A DNA stretch of 64,000 nt from Solirubrobacter ginsenosidimutans (lineage in GTDB: Bacteria; Actinomycetota; Thermoleophilia; Solirubrobacterales; Solirubrobacteraceae), in the NCBI RefSeq assembly GCF_027587205.1, contig NZ_JAPDOD010000012.1, positions 62,001 to 126,000 on the forward strand. Reading direction: 5' to 3'. How positions within the stretch are numbered: position 1 is the first letter of the stretch; every line of letters starts with the position of its first letter. The notes beneath the pieces are model-generated. The model ran no database searches. It saw nothing but the letters and a program-made list of their open reading frames with translations, and was not told where the DNA came from. The position numbers and the translations under genes were made by a program. Shown here piece after piece: positions 9,603 through 17,021 of this stretch.

Positions 9603-10475
9603 TTACATGCCTGCCAGATCGATGAGGACACCCTCACGAAGGCCACCGCAGCCGATCTCCAGCGGCCGGCCGAGCGCCTGGGCGGCGGCGTCGAGCGCGA
9701 GCAGCCCGGCGGGCATCAGCCGCACCCGCTGGGCGTCGAGATCGAAGCGGCCGGCCACCTCGGCGGCGCGCCCACTGGTCAGCACGGCGAGCGCCCGTTC
9801 GAGGCTCGCCGGGTCAAGCTGCCCGCCCACGAGGCGCCGCAGCGAGGCCGCGCTGCCGCCGACCGCGATCGCGACGTCGACCGGCCCGGCGTCGAGTGCG
9901 CCCAGCACCCGCTCGGCGTGCCTGCGCACCGCCCGCAACTCGTCCGCGCCGGGCGGATCGCCGTCCAGATAGGCGTCAGCAAGGAAACCACTGCCGATCT
10001 CGAAGGAGGCCGACCACTCGACGCCGGCGGCCACCGTGCCGACCGCGATCTCGGTCGAACCGCCACCCACGTCGACCACCGCGACCCGGCCTTCGAGCTC
10101 CCGTCCGATCGTCCGCGTCGCGCCCAGGAACGCCAGCCGGGCCTCCTCCTGCCCGTCGAGGACGCACACCTCCACGCCCCCGTGCGCCCGGATCGCGTCA
10201 CAGAACTCGTCCCGGTTCGCCGCCCGCCGGATCACGGCCGTGGCGACCGCCCGGATGCAGCTCGCGCCCGCCTGCTGAGCCAAAGCGTGCTGCTCGGCGA
10301 CCACCTTCGCGGTCTCGGCGATCCGCGCCGCGGGGATCGTCCCGCCCGGCACCAGGCCACGGCCCAGGCGGGTGAAGGAGCGGCGCTGGAGGATCTCGCG
10401 CAGGCCCTGCGGGCGTGGCTCGGCGACCAGCACGCGGGTGGTGTTCGTCCCGATGTCGATGCAGCCGCAGAGCAT
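9603..10475 (-). CDS. ppx: Ppx/GppA-family exopolyphosphatase
   Basis: The 290-aa protein begins directly with the ASKHA-fold phosphate-1 motif CIDIGTNTTRVLVAE and carries VVDVGGGSTEIAVG (phosphate-2) and AVGGSAASLRRL. This is the short actinobacterial form without the C-terminal HD domain of E. coli Ppx. It hydrolyses terminal phosphates of polyphosphate and/or pppGpp. The ATG at 10475 is chosen because the conserved fold begins at residue 3; the longer open frame upstream would overlap the divergent ABC gene. It is the first gene of the ppx-ppk1 pair, only 21 bases from the divergent ABC transporter start. Confidence 0.92.
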   Translation of the reverse strand: MLCGCIDIGTNTTRVLVAEPRPQGLREILQRRSFTRLGRGLVPGGTIPAARIAETAKVVAEQHALAQQAGASCIRAVATAVIRRAANRDEFCDAIRAHGGVEVCVLDGQEEARLAFLGATRTIGRELEGRVAVVDVGGGSTEIAVGTVAAGVEWSASFEIGSGFLADAYLDGDPPGADELRAVRRHAERVLGALDAGPVDVAIAVGGSAASLRRLVGGQLDPASLERALAVLTSGRAAEVAGRFDLDAQRVRLMPAGLLALDAAAQALGRPLEIGCGGLREGVLIDLAGM

Positions 10476-10496
10476 TCGCGCTGCAGCGATGTTGCC

Positions 10497-11366
10497 ATGA
10501 TGGGAGCAATGACGAGCGGTGTTCCCGCGATCGAGGTCCACGGGCTTACGAAGGCCTATGGCGCTCACCAGGCTGTTCGCGGGATCGACTTCACCGTCGC
10601 GCGAGGCGAGGTTTTCGGCCTGCTGGGCCCCAACGGGGCCGGTAAGACGACCACCGTCGAGGTGCTCGAGGGGTACCGCGTGCGCGATAGCGGGAGCGTC
10701 ACCGTCCTCGGTTACGACCCGGGGAACCGCTCGGCGCAATTGCGCTCACGGGTCGGCATCGTCCTCCAGAGCTGCGGCACCTACCCGCACCTGACCGTCG
10801 CCGAGACGGTCGAGCACTTCGCCTCGCTGTATCCCGCCCCGCGTCAGGTCGGCGAGGTGCTCGCGCTCGCGGGGCTGGACGAGTGCGCTCCTCGCCGCGC
10901 GCGGACTCTGAGCGGCGGGCAGGCGCGGCGGCTGGACTTCGCGCTCGCGCTCGTCGGCGACCCTGAGCTGATCTTCCTCGACGAGCCGACCACGGGCTTC
11001 GATCCCGGGGCCAGGCGCGCCGCCTGGGAGGTCATCCGCGCCCTGCGCGACCTCGGCAAGACCGTCGTGCTGACGACCCACTACCTGGACGAGGCGCAGA
11101 CGCTGGCAGACCGCGTCGCGATCCTCCAGGGCGGGCGGATCCTGGCCGAGGGGCCGCCGGACGCGCTGGGGGCCTCGCGCTACCGCGTCGCGTGGCGCGC
11201 CGCGGACGGCACCGGCGAGGAGCGCTTCACCGAGGACCCGACGGCGCTGCTGGCGGAGCTCACGGCTGACGCGCTCGCGCGCGGGGAACGGCTGGAGGAG
11301 CTGAGCGTGACCCGCCCGAGCCTCGAGGACGTCTACCTCGAGCTGACCACGGAGTCGTACGCGTGA
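10497..11366 (+). CDS. ABC-2 type exporter, ATP-binding subunit
   Basis: A complete nucleotide-binding domain: Walker A GPNGAGKTTT, Q-loop LQSCGTYPHLTV, signature LSGGQARRLD, Walker B LIFLDEPTTG and H-loop TTHYLDEAQ. The C-terminal DrrA-like extension ends RPSLEDVYLELT, typical of ABC-2 drug/polymer exporters. Three in-frame ATGs (10497, 10500, 10509) are possible; GGGAG lies just before 10509. The stop overlaps the permease GTG by four bases (GTGA), so the two subunits are translationally coupled. It is divergent from ppx. The substrate cannot be told from sequence. Confidence 0.92.
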   Translation: MMGAMTSGVPAIEVHGLTKAYGAHQAVRGIDFTVARGEVFGLLGPNGAGKTTTVEVLEGYRVRDSGSVTVLGYDPGNRSAQLRSRVGIVLQSCGTYPHLTVAETVEHFASLYPAPRQVGEVLALAGLDECAPRRARTLSGGQARRLDFALALVGDPELIFLDEPTTGFDPGARRAAWEVIRALRDLGKTVVLTTHYLDEAQTLADRVAILQGGRILAEGPPDALGASRYRVAWRAADGTGEERFTEDPTALLAELTADALARGERLEELSVTRPSLEDVYLELTTESYA

Positions 11367-12136
11367 GCGCGGCCGCGGTGCGTCCGGTGCCGTGGTGGGG
11401 CGTCGCGTGGCGCCAGTACCGGCTCGAGCGCCGGATGTTCTGGCGCAATCCGAGCGCGGCGTTCTTCGGCGTCGTGCTCCCGCTCGGCCTGCTGGCGATC
11501 TTCGGCGCCGTGTTCGCCGGCCGCGACGCGGATCTGAACGTCATCGTCCCCGGCATCGCGGGCATGAGCGTGATGTCGGCGACGTTCACCTCGCTCGCCT
11601 ACAACCTGACGACGCTCCGCGAGCGCGGGATTCTCAAGCGCCTGCGCGGCACGCCGCTGCCGACCAGCGCCTACCTCGCCGGACTCGCGGGCAACGCGAT
11701 CGCCAACGCGTTCCTGCAGGTCGCGATCGTGCTCGTCGTCGGCCACGTGCTGCTCGGCGTCTCGTGGCCGGGCGACTGGTTCGCGCTCGCGGTCTTCGTC
11801 TGCGCGGGCGTGATCTGCTTCGCGCTGCTCGGCGTCGCGCTCTCACACGCGATCCCGAACCCGGAGTCCGCACCCGCCTACGTCAACGCGGTCTTCCTCC
11901 CCCAGATCCTGATCGCCGGCGTGTTCTACGACGCCTCCGACGCGCCGAACATCATCCACGACGTCGCCCAGGTGCTGCCGCTGACGCACCTCGTTGACGG
12001 GCTTTCCGGCGCAATCGTCCACAATGAGGGCGTTGGGTCGCACTGGGTCGCACTGCTCGTCCTGGGGTGGTGGGCGGCGGTCGGGGCCGTACTCGCATTC
12101 CGCGGATTTTCCTGGGAAGCCCGCCGCGAGGGCTGA
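11363..12136 (+). CDS. ABC-2 type exporter, permease subunit
   Basis: The 257-aa membrane protein has about six hydrophobic segments. The first is preceded by the amphipathic QYRLERRMFWRNPSAAFFG, and a typical ABC2_membrane loop, TTLRERGILKRLRGTPLPTSAYL, lies between TM2 and TM3. It starts at GTG overlapping the ATPase stop. With the upstream ATPase it forms a DrrAB-like exporter in the cytoplasmic membrane. No resistance or biosynthesis gene adjoins it to hint at the cargo. Confidence 0.9.
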   Translation: MSAAAVRPVPWWGVAWRQYRLERRMFWRNPSAAFFGVVLPLGLLAIFGAVFAGRDADLNVIVPGIAGMSVMSATFTSLAYNLTTLRERGILKRLRGTPLPTSAYLAGLAGNAIANAFLQVAIVLVVGHVLLGVSWPGDWFALAVFVCAGVICFALLGVALSHAIPNPESAPAYVNAVFLPQILIAGVFYDASDAPNIIHDVAQVLPLTHLVDGLSGAIVHNEGVGSHWVALLVLGWWAAVGAVLAFRGFSWEARREG

Positions 12137-12233
12137 CCAGTTTGCACGCGGTCCGCCGCGAGCTGTAAGGTCAGGCATCTAACCGCCGGAGCCCTTGTCC
12201 GGGCCCCGGTTGAGATCGACTGTCAGGAGAGGG

Positions 12234-12476
12234 ATGGCAGCTGGCGTACACGGTCGGGCACGCATCGGTCGGTCGCTTAGTGCCGCGCGGGACGTCGCGT
12301 CCTTGCCCGGATGGGTTCAGCTGTTCGTCGTGGTCGCGGTCGCCGCCGCGATCGTCCTCGTCGCCCATCTCGCGGGCGTCCCAGGTCGCTGGGCGCCGCT
12401 GGTGATCGGCGGGGCCCTGGGGTTGATGACCGCGCTCGTCGCGGGTGCACCACGCCGGGAGGATGGAGAGGGCTAG
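12234..12476 (+). CDS. Small two-TM hypothetical membrane protein
   Basis: An 80-aa protein starting at ATG 12234 with AGGAG four bases upstream. Two hydrophobic segments (about residues 27-45 and 50-66: LFVVVAVAAAIVLVAHLAG and LVIGGALGLMTALVAGA) are flanked by basic residues. I do not recognise a family. It lies 53 bases before the APC permease gene on the same strand, so it may be co-transcribed, but no role is shown. Confidence 0.55.
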   Translation: MAAGVHGRARIGRSLSAARDVASLPGWVQLFVVVAVAAAIVLVAHLAGVPGRWAPLVIGGALGLMTALVAGAPRREDGEG

Positions 12477-12529
12477 GACTGGACCGCCGGTCCCATCCAT
12501 CCCTCACTCGATTCAGGTGGGATGGGTTC

Positions 12530-14095
12530 ATGTCGCTGGAACCGCACGCAGCAGAGGCAGTGATCGTCGAAACGCAGGCTGCGCTCGACGAGAAGTCAAA
12601 GCTCAAGAAGCACTTCGGGCGCTTCGACATGCTGTTTTTCCTCATCTGCACGCTCGTAGGTGTGGACACGCTCGGCGCGGTCGCGAGCAACGGGCCCGAG
12701 GGCTTCACCTGGCTGATCGTGCTCGCGGTGCTGTTCTTCGTCCCGTACGCCCTGCTGACGGCTGAACTGGGCGCGGCGTTCACCGACGAGGGCGGCTGCT
12801 ACGTGTGGACGAAGCTCGCCTGGGGGCGCTTCGTGGCCTCGATCAACTCGGTCCTGTACTGGCTGTCGAACCCGGTCTGGATGGGCGGCCTGCTGTGCAT
12901 CACGGCGGTCACCACGTTCAACACGTTCTTCGGTGACCTGGGGAACGTCGGCCAGTACCTGTTCTCGCTCGCGTTCATCTGGTTCGGCGTGTGGGCGGCG
13001 ATCCTGTCCTTCGGCGTCGGCAAGTGGATCCCGACGCTCGGCGCCTGGGCGCGCATCGCGCTGCTGTCGTTCTTCACCTTCAGCGTGATCCTGTACGCGA
13101 TCAACCACGGGCTGCACTCCCCCGCGCTGTCGGAGTTCTCGCCCTCCTACACGCTGTTCATCGGCCTCGTGCCGCTGCTGTTCTTCAACTTCGTCGGCTT
13201 CGAGTTGCCGAGTGCCGCCGGCGACGAGATGAAGGACCCGCAGAAGGACGTCCCCTTCACCGTGATCCGCGCCGCGGTCACGTCGGTCGTCCTGTATGGC
13301 GTGCCGATCCTCGCGATCATCATGGTGCTGCCGGCGGCGCAGATCACCGGCCTGGGCGGCTTCATCGACGCGATGAAGACGGTCTTCACCGTCTACGGCG
13401 GTTCGGTGGCCTCCGACGGCACGGCGACGTTGACCGGCTTCGGCGAGGTGCTGGGCAAGATCACCGCGGCGGCGTTCATCCTGGTGCTGCTCTCCAGCGG
13501 GACGACGTGGCTGATGGGCTCGGATCGCTCGCAGGCGGTCGCGGGGTACGACGGCGGCGGCCCGCGCGTCCTGGGGACGTTCTCCAAGAAGTACGGCACG
13601 CCGATCGTCGTGAACTTCCTCTCGGGCACCGTCTCGACGATCGTGATGATCCTCGCCTTCCAGCTCTCCGGCGGCGACGCCGAGAAGTACTTCAACGCGG
13701 TGCTCAACGTGGTGCTGCTGTTCACCACCGTGTCCTATCTGGCGATCTTCCCGGCGCTGATCAAGCTGCGGTACTCGCACGGGCATGTCTACCGGCCGTA
13801 CAAGGTGCCGTTCGGGATGGCGGGCGTGTGGATCTGCGGCTGCCTGACGACGTTCTGGGCGCTGTTCGCGTCGCTGGTCGGCTTCTTCCCCGGGCTCGGC
13901 GACGGCGGCCTGCTCAATGACGACGCGCTGCCCGAGGGCTTCAGCCGCGGCACCTTCGAGCTCGTGGTCTTCATCCCGTTCGCGATCACGCTGCTGATCG
14001 GGATCGGCTTCTACATCGCCGGCCGCAACACCCGGCGGCAGCTGGCGCCGGCCGCGCCGCCGGTGCTCCCGCCGAACATTCAACCAGTCAGTTGA
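12530..14095 (+). CDS. APC superfamily amino acid permease
   Basis: The 521-aa protein with about 12-13 hydrophobic segments is preceded by a charged N-tail. The family hallmark lies in TM1 (FFLICTLVGVDTLGAVASNGPEG), followed by long TM segments and an FVGFELPSAAGDEMKDPQKDVP loop after TM6, typical of amino acid/polyamine antiporters of the APC family (glutamate:GABA-antiporter-like). ATG 12530 is chosen because the upstream frame is low-complexity Arg/Gly without homology character. It imports or exchanges amino acids or amines at the membrane; the substrate is unknown. The stop is immediately followed by the promoter of the arsR-type gene. Confidence 0.9.
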   Translation: MSLEPHAAEAVIVETQAALDEKSKLKKHFGRFDMLFFLICTLVGVDTLGAVASNGPEGFTWLIVLAVLFFVPYALLTAELGAAFTDEGGCYVWTKLAWGRFVASINSVLYWLSNPVWMGGLLCITAVTTFNTFFGDLGNVGQYLFSLAFIWFGVWAAILSFGVGKWIPTLGAWARIALLSFFTFSVILYAINHGLHSPALSEFSPSYTLFIGLVPLLFFNFVGFELPSAAGDEMKDPQKDVPFTVIRAAVTSVVLYGVPILAIIMVLPAAQITGLGGFIDAMKTVFTVYGGSVASDGTATLTGFGEVLGKITAAAFILVLLSSGTTWLMGSDRSQAVAGYDGGGPRVLGTFSKKYGTPIVVNFLSGTVSTIVMILAFQLSGGDAEKYFNAVLNVVLLFTTVSYLAIFPALIKLRYSHGHVYRPYKVPFGMAGVWICGCLTTFWALFASLVGFFPGLGDGGLLNDDALPEGFSRGTFELVVFIPFAITLLIGIGFYIAGRNTRRQLAPAAPPVLPPNIQPVS

Positions 14096-14134
14096 CAGTG
14101 CGCTGAACGCGCGCTACTGTCAACCGCATGGTTG
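14081..14134 (+). promoter_or_regulatory. Leaderless promoter with nested dyad operator for the ArsR-AHSA1 operon
   Basis: TTGACA (14092-14097), a 17-bp spacer, TACTGT (14115-14120), then 7 bases to the ATG at 14128. A perfect 9-bp inverted repeat (14091-14099 with 14116-14124) embraces both hexamers. A second 6-bp arm pair, CAACCA/TGGTTG (14081-14086 with 14129-14134), shares exactly the same centre, 14107.5. This is probably the autoregulatory site of the ArsR-family product. Confidence 0.75.
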
Positions 14135-14448
14135 AGAGTCTGGACGCCGTCTTCCACGCGCTCTCCAGCGAGCCGCGCCGGCACATGCTCGGCGCGCTCG
14201 CCGAGGGCGAGCGGACGGTCGGCGACCTCGCGTCGCCGTTCGAGATCTCGCTCGCCGCGGTCTCCAAGCACCTCAAGGTGCTCGAGGGCGCGGGTCTGGT
14301 GGAGCGGCGCGTCGACGGGCGGACCACGGTCTGCCGTCTGCGCCCCGAGCCGCTGGCCGACGTGCGCGAGTGGGTGGCGTTCATCGAGCAGTTCTGGACC
14401 ACCCGCCTCGACCGCCTGGAGCAGCTGCTGACCGAGGAGGACGCTTGA
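14128..14448 (+). CDS. ArsR-family HTH transcriptional regulator
   Basis: The 106-aa winged-helix protein has SSEPRRHMLGALAEGERTVGDLA, then the recognition helix ISLAAVSKHLKVLEGAGLVERR and the wing DGRTTVCRL. No CxC metal site is present, so it belongs to the non-metal ArsR branch that commonly accompanies AHSA1/SRPBCC genes. Start and promoter geometry indicate a leaderless mRNA. The stop overlaps the next start (TGATG), giving a coupled operon with the AHSA1 gene and probably DUF899. It probably represses its own operon through the surrounding dyad. Confidence 0.92.
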   Translation: MVESLDAVFHALSSEPRRHMLGALAEGERTVGDLASPFEISLAAVSKHLKVLEGAGLVERRVDGRTTVCRLRPEPLADVREWVAFIEQFWTTRLDRLEQLLTEEDA

Positions 14449-14885
14449 TGGAGTTCGCCGTCGCCCTGGACCGCGTGATCGCGGCCCCGCGCTCGAAGGT
14501 CTACCGCGCCTGGCTGGACCCGGAGGTCCTGGCCCGCTGGATGGGGCCGGACAACTTCTCGGTCGTCGTCGCGACGGTCGATGAGCGCATCGGCGGCGCG
14601 CACTACATCGAGATGCTCGACTCAGGCGGTGACCGCCACACGTTCGAATCGGTGATCGAGGAGCTCGTCCCGGACGAGCGGATCGTCCTCACGTGGCGGT
14701 TCCACCACGACGGCCTGGACACCCTTCTCACCCTCACGTTCCGCGACGCCGAAGGCGGCGGGACGCAGTTGCGGCTCGAGCACGAGCGGATCACGCTCGA
14801 GCCGCCGCTCGACGGCCAGTCGGTCGACACCGGCTGGAGCCAGACGCTCGCCAAGTTGCAAGCGCTGTTCGACGACAAGGAGTAG
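14448..14885 (+). CDS. SRPBCC / AHSA1-family protein
   Basis: The 145-aa protein begins with the characteristic VALDRVIAAPRSKVYRAWLDPE and RWMGPDNFSV of activator-of-Hsp90-ATPase-like (START fold) proteins. Later come IVLTWRFHHDG and a C-terminal helix GWSQTLAKLQALFD. These are small cytoplasmic helix-grip domains that bind hydrophobic ligands; specific function is unknown. It starts one base into the ArsR stop codon and is followed 7 bases later by DUF899, so the three genes form one operon. Confidence 0.9.
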   Translation: MEFAVALDRVIAAPRSKVYRAWLDPEVLARWMGPDNFSVVVATVDERIGGAHYIEMLDSGGDRHTFESVIEELVPDERIVLTWRFHHDGLDTLLTLTFRDAEGGGTQLRLEHERITLEPPLDGQSVDTGWSQTLAKLQALFDDKE

Positions 14886-14892
14886 ACCCGTC

Positions 14893-15597
14893 ATGACGCA
14901 GGCCATCGGAACCCGCTCGGAGTGGGAGGCTGCTCGACGCTCGCTGCTGGAGCGCGAGAAGGAGCTCACCCGCGCCTCCGACGCACTCGCCCAGGAGCGG
15001 CTCGCGCTGCCGTGGGTGCCCGTCGAGACCGAGTACACGTTCGCCACCGAGGACGGCCCGAAGACGCTCGCCGAGCTCTTCGACGGCCGCTCGCAGCTGA
15101 TCGTCTACCACTTCATGTTCGGTCCGGACTGGGAGGAGGGCTGCCCGAGCTGCTCCTCGCTCGGCGATCACATCGACATCCCGCGCGTCCACCTCGAGCA
15201 CCACGACGTGACGTGGGTCGCCGTCTCGCGCGCCCCGCTGGAGAAGCTGCTGGCGTATCGTTCGCGCATGGGCTGGTCGTTCCCGTGGGCGTCCTCGCTG
15301 GAGTCGGACTTCAACTTCGACTTCAAGGTCTCCTCGACCGCCGAGCGGCCGCTGCAGGAGTACAACTTCCGCGCGCTGACCGACGAGCAGCGCGCGAACG
15401 GTCCGGGCGAGCTTCCCGGCGCGAGCATGTTCGTCCTGCGCGACGGCGTCGTCTACCACACGTACTCCGCCTACGCGCGCGGCCTGGACGCCACGTGGGG
15501 CATGTTCCAGTGGCTCGACCGCGCGCCGCTCGGCCGCAACGAGGCCGACGGGTTCTGGATCCGCCGCCACGACCAGTACGAGGGCGCGATCGCATGA
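14893..15597 (+). CDS. DUF899-family thioredoxin-like protein
   Basis: The 234-aa protein contains the DUF899 core: LVYHFMFGPDWEEGCPSCSS-type segment (residues about 75-95) with a CPSC motif, WVAVSRAPLEKL, and a C-terminal DGVVYHTYSAYARGLD-type region. DUF899 has a thioredoxin-like fold, and its members often sit with ArsR/AHSA1 pairs, as here. The biochemical role is not established; redox or peroxide-linked detoxification is inference. It is the third gene of the ArsR operon. Confidence 0.9.
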   Translation: MTQAIGTRSEWEAARRSLLEREKELTRASDALAQERLALPWVPVETEYTFATEDGPKTLAELFDGRSQLIVYHFMFGPDWEEGCPSCSSLGDHIDIPRVHLEHHDVTWVAVSRAPLEKLLAYRSRMGWSFPWASSLESDFNFDFKVSSTAERPLQEYNFRALTDEQRANGPGELPGASMFVLRDGVVYHTYSAYARGLDATWGMFQWLDRAPLGRNEADGFWIRRHDQYEGAIA

Positions 15598-15761
15598 TCC
15601 TCGCGCACGTCGCCGGCGTCCCCGTCGAGGAGCTGCTGCCGTTCGCCCTCGTCAGCGGCGCCGGCCTCGTCGCCGCCACACGCGCGTGGGTCGCGTCGCT
15701 CATTCACAGAGTGCGCGGATCGTCCGCAGCTCCTCCTCGACGATCGCCATCTGACGCGTGA
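15594..15761 (+). CDS. Small hypothetical membrane protein
   Basis: A 55-aa frame whose ATG overlaps the DUF899 stop (ATGA), a coupling arrangement that supports it as a real fourth gene. The start MILAHVAGVPVEELLPFALV is followed by one hydrophobic helix and a basic tail. Similar tiny 'HVAGVPVEE' membrane proteins are, as far as I recall, common in high-GC actinomycetes, unverified here. Its last 62 bases overlap the convergent SRPBCC gene, so the 3' end is uncertain. Confidence 0.45.
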   Translation: MILAHVAGVPVEELLPFALVSGAGLVAATRAWVASLIHRVRGSSAAPPRRSPSDA

Positions 15762-16080
15762 CCGCGGCTTCCTCGGTGCCGTCGGGGAAGAACAGCGTGA
15801 ACAGGTACTCGCTGCCGTCGCCGTTGGGGACGACGCGGCTGTAGGCGCCGGCCGGCAGGCGGTGCACGCGCAGGATGTCGACCGTGCCCAGCGCGCGGTC
15901 GACGCGCAGGTCGATGTGGAGCTCGTCGTCGACGACCCAGTGACCGTCCTCGGCGCGCACGCTGGTCGCGAAGTTCGGCGCCCAGCGCGGCAGCGCCTGG
16001 GCGTCGCCGACGAGGTCGAGCACCGTGTCCGGCGTGGCCTGGATCGAGATCGAGCGCGTTTCTGATCGATTCGTACGCAT
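15700..16080 (-). CDS. SRPBCC-family (polyketide cyclase/dehydrase-like) protein
   Basis: The 126-aa helix-grip protein has ISIQATPDTVLDLVGDAQALPRWAPNF at the N-terminus, matching the START-like 'ia.p...v..l..d...l..W.P' pattern, then DDELHIDLRVDR and a C-terminal helix MAIVEEELRTIRAL. It is divergent from a MarR regulator 52 bases away and probably controlled by it. Function is unknown; it likely binds a hydrophobic small molecule. Confidence 0.8.
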   Translation of the reverse strand: MRTNRSETRSISIQATPDTVLDLVGDAQALPRWAPNFATSVRAEDGHWVVDDELHIDLRVDRALGTVDILRVHRLPAGAYSRVVPNGDGSEYLFTLFFPDGTEEAAVTRQMAIVEEELRTIRALCE

Positions 16081-16086
16081 GTGTTG

Positions 16087-16127
16087 ATGATCTACTGCTG
16101 CCTACGATCTGTCAAGGCGTACGATCT
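16087..16127. promoter_or_regulatory. Divergent SRPBCC/MarR promoter region with 17-bp-spaced GATCT boxes
   Basis: On the minus strand TTGACA (16115-16110), a 17-bp spacer and GATCAT (16092-16087) lie 6 bases before the SRPBCC ATG, a leaderless layout. On the plus strand TACGAT (16120-16125) lies 7 bases before the MarR GTG. GATCT occurs at 16089, 16106 and 16123, exactly 17 bp apart; the last two are TACGATCT. These repeats may be regulator-binding sites. Confidence 0.6.
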
Positions 16128-16132
16128 AGCCC

Positions 16133-16537
16133 GTGCGTGAGGACCTGGGAGCGATGTTCGCCCGCGTCACCCGCCGGCTGATCGCGGCCGAGCGGCCGCT
16201 GCTGGACGCCCACGGGCTGACGATGTGGGGCTATGTCGCGCTCAACCACCTCGCGCGCGGCCCCGCGGAGACCCAGCTCGCGCTGGCGGCCGCGATCGGG
16301 CACGACAAGACGCGGCTGATCGCGGTCCTGGACGCCCTGGAGGCCGACGGGCTGATCACGCGCGAGCCGGACCCGAACGACCGCCGCGCGCGGCTCGTGC
16401 GCATCACGGCGGAGGGTGAGCGGCGCCACGGCGCCGCGGTCGCCGACATCCGCGCGATGGAGGAGGAACTGCTGGGCGGCTTGGCGGCCGAGGAGCGGGC
16501 GACGCTGCTGGCGGTGCTCCCCCGGCTGGCTTCTTGA
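16133..16537 (+). CDS. MarR-family transcriptional regulator
   Basis: The 134-aa winged-helix protein: an N-terminal dimerisation helix, then LARGPAETQLALAAAIGHDKTRLIAVLDALEADGLI (HTH) and the wing motif REPDPNDRRARLVRIT characteristic of MarR. The start is GTG, 7 bases after a TACGAT hexamer. It is divergent from an SRPBCC gene, its likely target, with shared repeats between them. MarR proteins normally respond to small phenolic or oxidant ligands; the ligand here is unknown. Confidence 0.92.
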   Translation: MREDLGAMFARVTRRLIAAERPLLDAHGLTMWGYVALNHLARGPAETQLALAAAIGHDKTRLIAVLDALEADGLITREPDPNDRRARLVRITAEGERRHGAAVADIRAMEEELLGGLAAEERATLLAVLPRLAS

Positions 16538-16571
16538 CCGTTTCTTGACGATCCCCCGACATTCGCTTGAC
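16534..16571 (+). repeat. Four 11-bp direct repeats upstream of a hypothetical gene
   Basis: TTGAC occurs at 16534, 16545 and 16567, with a degenerate CCGAC at 16556, giving four boxes spaced exactly 11 bp. The first overlaps the MarR stop codon. Tandem 11-bp spacing resembles direct-repeat sites of OmpR/PhoP-type response regulators; the binding protein is unknown. Confidence 0.5.
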
Positions 16572-16593
16572 CTCCCGGACCGATACGGAGGTC

Positions 16594-17019
16594 GTGCAGC
16601 GCTTCAGCCCGGACCCAACCCGCCCAGACGATCTGCTCGCATCGATCGTCGCCCTCACCGAGCGGACCACCAAGCTCGCGCTTGATTCCGCCATGGAGGC
16701 CGCCCAGGCGGATGCGTTGGGCAAGCTGACCGTCGTCGTCGAGCAGGTCTGCCGGATCGCCGTCGGCGCCGGTGTGGCCGCGGGCGAGATCGGGTGGCTC
16801 GTCACGGAACTCGGGGCGTGTGGCGCCGATGAGGAGCAGCTCGCCCAGGCCGGGATCGCCATCGCCGGTCTCCAGAGCTCGATGTTCTCGGTCGCCTTCG
16901 CCGTGCAGGAATTCGCGACGTCGGGCGGCCCGGTCGAGCTGCGCTCCTCCGCGGACGCGCTGCGACGCTCCGCCCTGCAGCTCGACGAGCGCCTCGTCGA
17001 ACTTCACCCCGCCGCCTAG
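16594..17019 (+). CDS. Hypothetical helical protein
   Basis: A 141-aa protein from GTG 16594; TTG 16567 is an alternative but lies within the upstream repeats. It is almost entirely helical and Ala-rich (ALDSAMEAAQADALGKLTVVVEQV, then GIAIAGLQSSMFSVAFAVQEFAT). It ends with ELRSSADALRRSALQLDERLVEL, reminiscent of coiled four-helix cytoplasmic domains such as chemoreceptor-like or methyl-accepting fragments. I do not recognise the family. It is convergent with the SDR gene, with two bases between stops. Confidence 0.6.
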   Translation: MQRFSPDPTRPDDLLASIVALTERTTKLALDSAMEAAQADALGKLTVVVEQVCRIAVGAGVAAGEIGWLVTELGACGADEEQLAQAGIAIAGLQSSMFSVAFAVQEFATSGGPVELRSSADALRRSALQLDERLVELHPAA

Positions 17020-17021
17020 GC

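Noticed and set aside
10497..12136. Polyphosphate-linked function for the ABC exporter divergent from ppx
   Set aside because: Adjacency is divergent only and the exporter has a generic DrrAB-like character; no evidence ties it to phosphate.
12596..14083. A 495-codon open frame antisense to the APC permease
   Set aside because: Extremely His/Arg/Glu-biased composition from reading membrane-protein codons backwards.
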